Translations under genes and position numbers: made by a program
From: Bradyrhizobium cosmicum
GTDB taxonomy: Bacteria > Pseudomonadota > Alphaproteobacteria > Rhizobiales > Xanthobacteraceae
DNA: 64,000 bases
Direction: 5' to 3'
NCBI RefSeq assembly: GCF_007290395.2
Contig: NZ_CP041656.2
Span: 6,014,001 to 6,078,000 of the forward strand
In this document: one piece after another, positions 63,538-64,000 of the stretch
How the letters are laid out: each line of letters starts with the position of its first letter
How positions within the stretch are numbered: position 1 is the first letter of the stretch
The notes under the pieces: generated by a model
What the model saw: only the letters and a program-made list of their open reading frames with translations
What the model was told of the DNA's origin: nothing
Databases searched by the model: none

Positions 63538-64000
63538 ATGCGGCGCATCGTCTGTCCCGAGCGCGACGATTGGCGGCAGACCGCCGCGCAATGCGGCTTC
63601 GTCTTTCATACCATCGACGGCGAGCGCTATTGGGACGAAAGTGCCTATTACGGCTTCACGCTCGACGAGATCGAGCGCGGCGTCGAGACGCCGACCGGCG
63701 AGATCGACGCAATGTGCCTTGAGCTTGCCGGCCGCGTGATCGGCGATGAGCGCCATCTGCGGCGTTTGAAAATACCGGAAGCGTTCTGGAGCTTGATCGC
63801 CGAGAGCTGGAAGCGACACGATCGCAGCCTGTACGGCCGGCTCGACCTCAAGTTCGACAGCAAGGGGCCGGCCAAGCTGCTCGAATACAATGCGGATACA
63901 CCGACCTCGATCTTCGAGGCCGCCGTGTTTCAATGGATCTGGCTCGAGCAGGCGATCGAACGCCGCATCGTTCCGGCACGAGCCGACCAGTTCAACTCCA
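63538..64000 (+). CDS. Glutathionylspermidine synthase-like ATP-grasp enzyme (cut by window edge)
   Basis: 154 codons from ATG 63538, right after the YgiB-like stop; the ATP-grasp core lies beyond the edge. The N-terminal pattern RDDWRQTAAQCGFVFHT... and LDLKFDSKGPAKLLEYNADT at about residues 100-120 is typical of the YgiC/YjfC branch of the glutathionylspermidine synthase family. Such proteins ligate an amine to a peptide, but the YjfC/YgiC branch has no proven glutathionylspermidine activity. Confidence 0.82.
   Translation, partial: MRRIVCPERDDWRQTAAQCGFVFHTIDGERYWDESAYYGFTLDEIERGVETPTGEIDAMCLELAGRVIGDERHLRRLKIPEAFWSLIAESWKRHDRSLYGRLDLKFDSKGPAKLLEYNADTPTSIFEAAVFQWIWLEQAIERRIVPARADQFNS

Overview
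The window looks like chromosomal DNA of a Bradyrhizobium-type alphaproteobacterium (Nitrobacteraceae/Rhizobiales). The signs are GC-rich coding sequence, a CtrA regulator beside fliI/fliJ, FlhA, many TTG/GTG starts, small DUF6894 and DUF4864 proteins, and dispersed palindromic repeats of the kind common in Bradyrhizobium. No rRNA, tRNA, CRISPR array, integrase or intact insertion sequence was seen. Names rest on reading translations and motifs; no database search was possible.

Layout. 1-3.8 kb: the end of a fatty acid desaturase gene and several small genes (two zinc-ribbon-like) around a Crp/Fnr regulator. 3.9-9.8 kb: a surface polysaccharide group (Wzx-like flippase, glycosyltransferase, DUF6492 protein), a Tat-exported GH10 xylanase and a PIMT-like methyltransferase. 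9.8-13.2 kb: a 1154-residue SAM/class III cyclase/AAA/TPR protein, divergent from 13.4-22.1 kb, a compact nonribosomal peptide locus: bimodular NRPS, 55-residue basic protein, Sfp-type phosphopantetheinyl transferase, SsuD-like flavin monooxygenase. This is the most unusual part of the window. The NRPS starts with an AAE3/Pcs60-like ligase domain, its second adenylation domain has a diaminobutyrate-like pocket in which the amino-anchoring Asp is replaced by Val, and it ends in a condensation domain with no thioesterase.

22-37.5 kb is amine, amino-acid and sugar catabolism: acetylpolyamine amidohydrolase, PQQ-type dehydrogenase/cytochrome c with an SMP-30-like partner, enoyl-CoA hydratase, gamma-glutamyltransferase, an ABC transporter plus PuuB-like oxidase operon, and an aminotransferase/DadA operon. 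The last two operons each face a divergent XRE-cupin regulator. 37.5-42.2 kb is a PaoABC-like molybdenum aldehyde oxidoreductase with a divergent TetR regulator. 44.1-48.5 kb is a periplasmic copper-handling group (His-rich protein, lipoprotein, TolC-like channel, multicopper oxidase, cupredoxin, CusF-like protein) without an RND pump.

48.7-50.9 kb is flhA with a CtrA-like box upstream. 51.2-56.4 kb is a repeat-rich patch carrying a lytic transglycosylase between two direct repeats, an alpha/beta hydrolase/LysR divergent pair with a strong operator-like palindrome, and a truncated oxidoreductase remnant. 56.4-59.3 kb holds an AraC regulator and an ECF sigma/anti-sigma pair. 59.5-62.6 kb is fliJ, fliI and ctrA, with a CtrA-like box and five GANTC methylation sites in the intergenic DNA. 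The window closes with a yjfLMC-like set (DUF350, YgiB-like, glutathionylspermidine synthase-like ATP-grasp), cut at the right edge.
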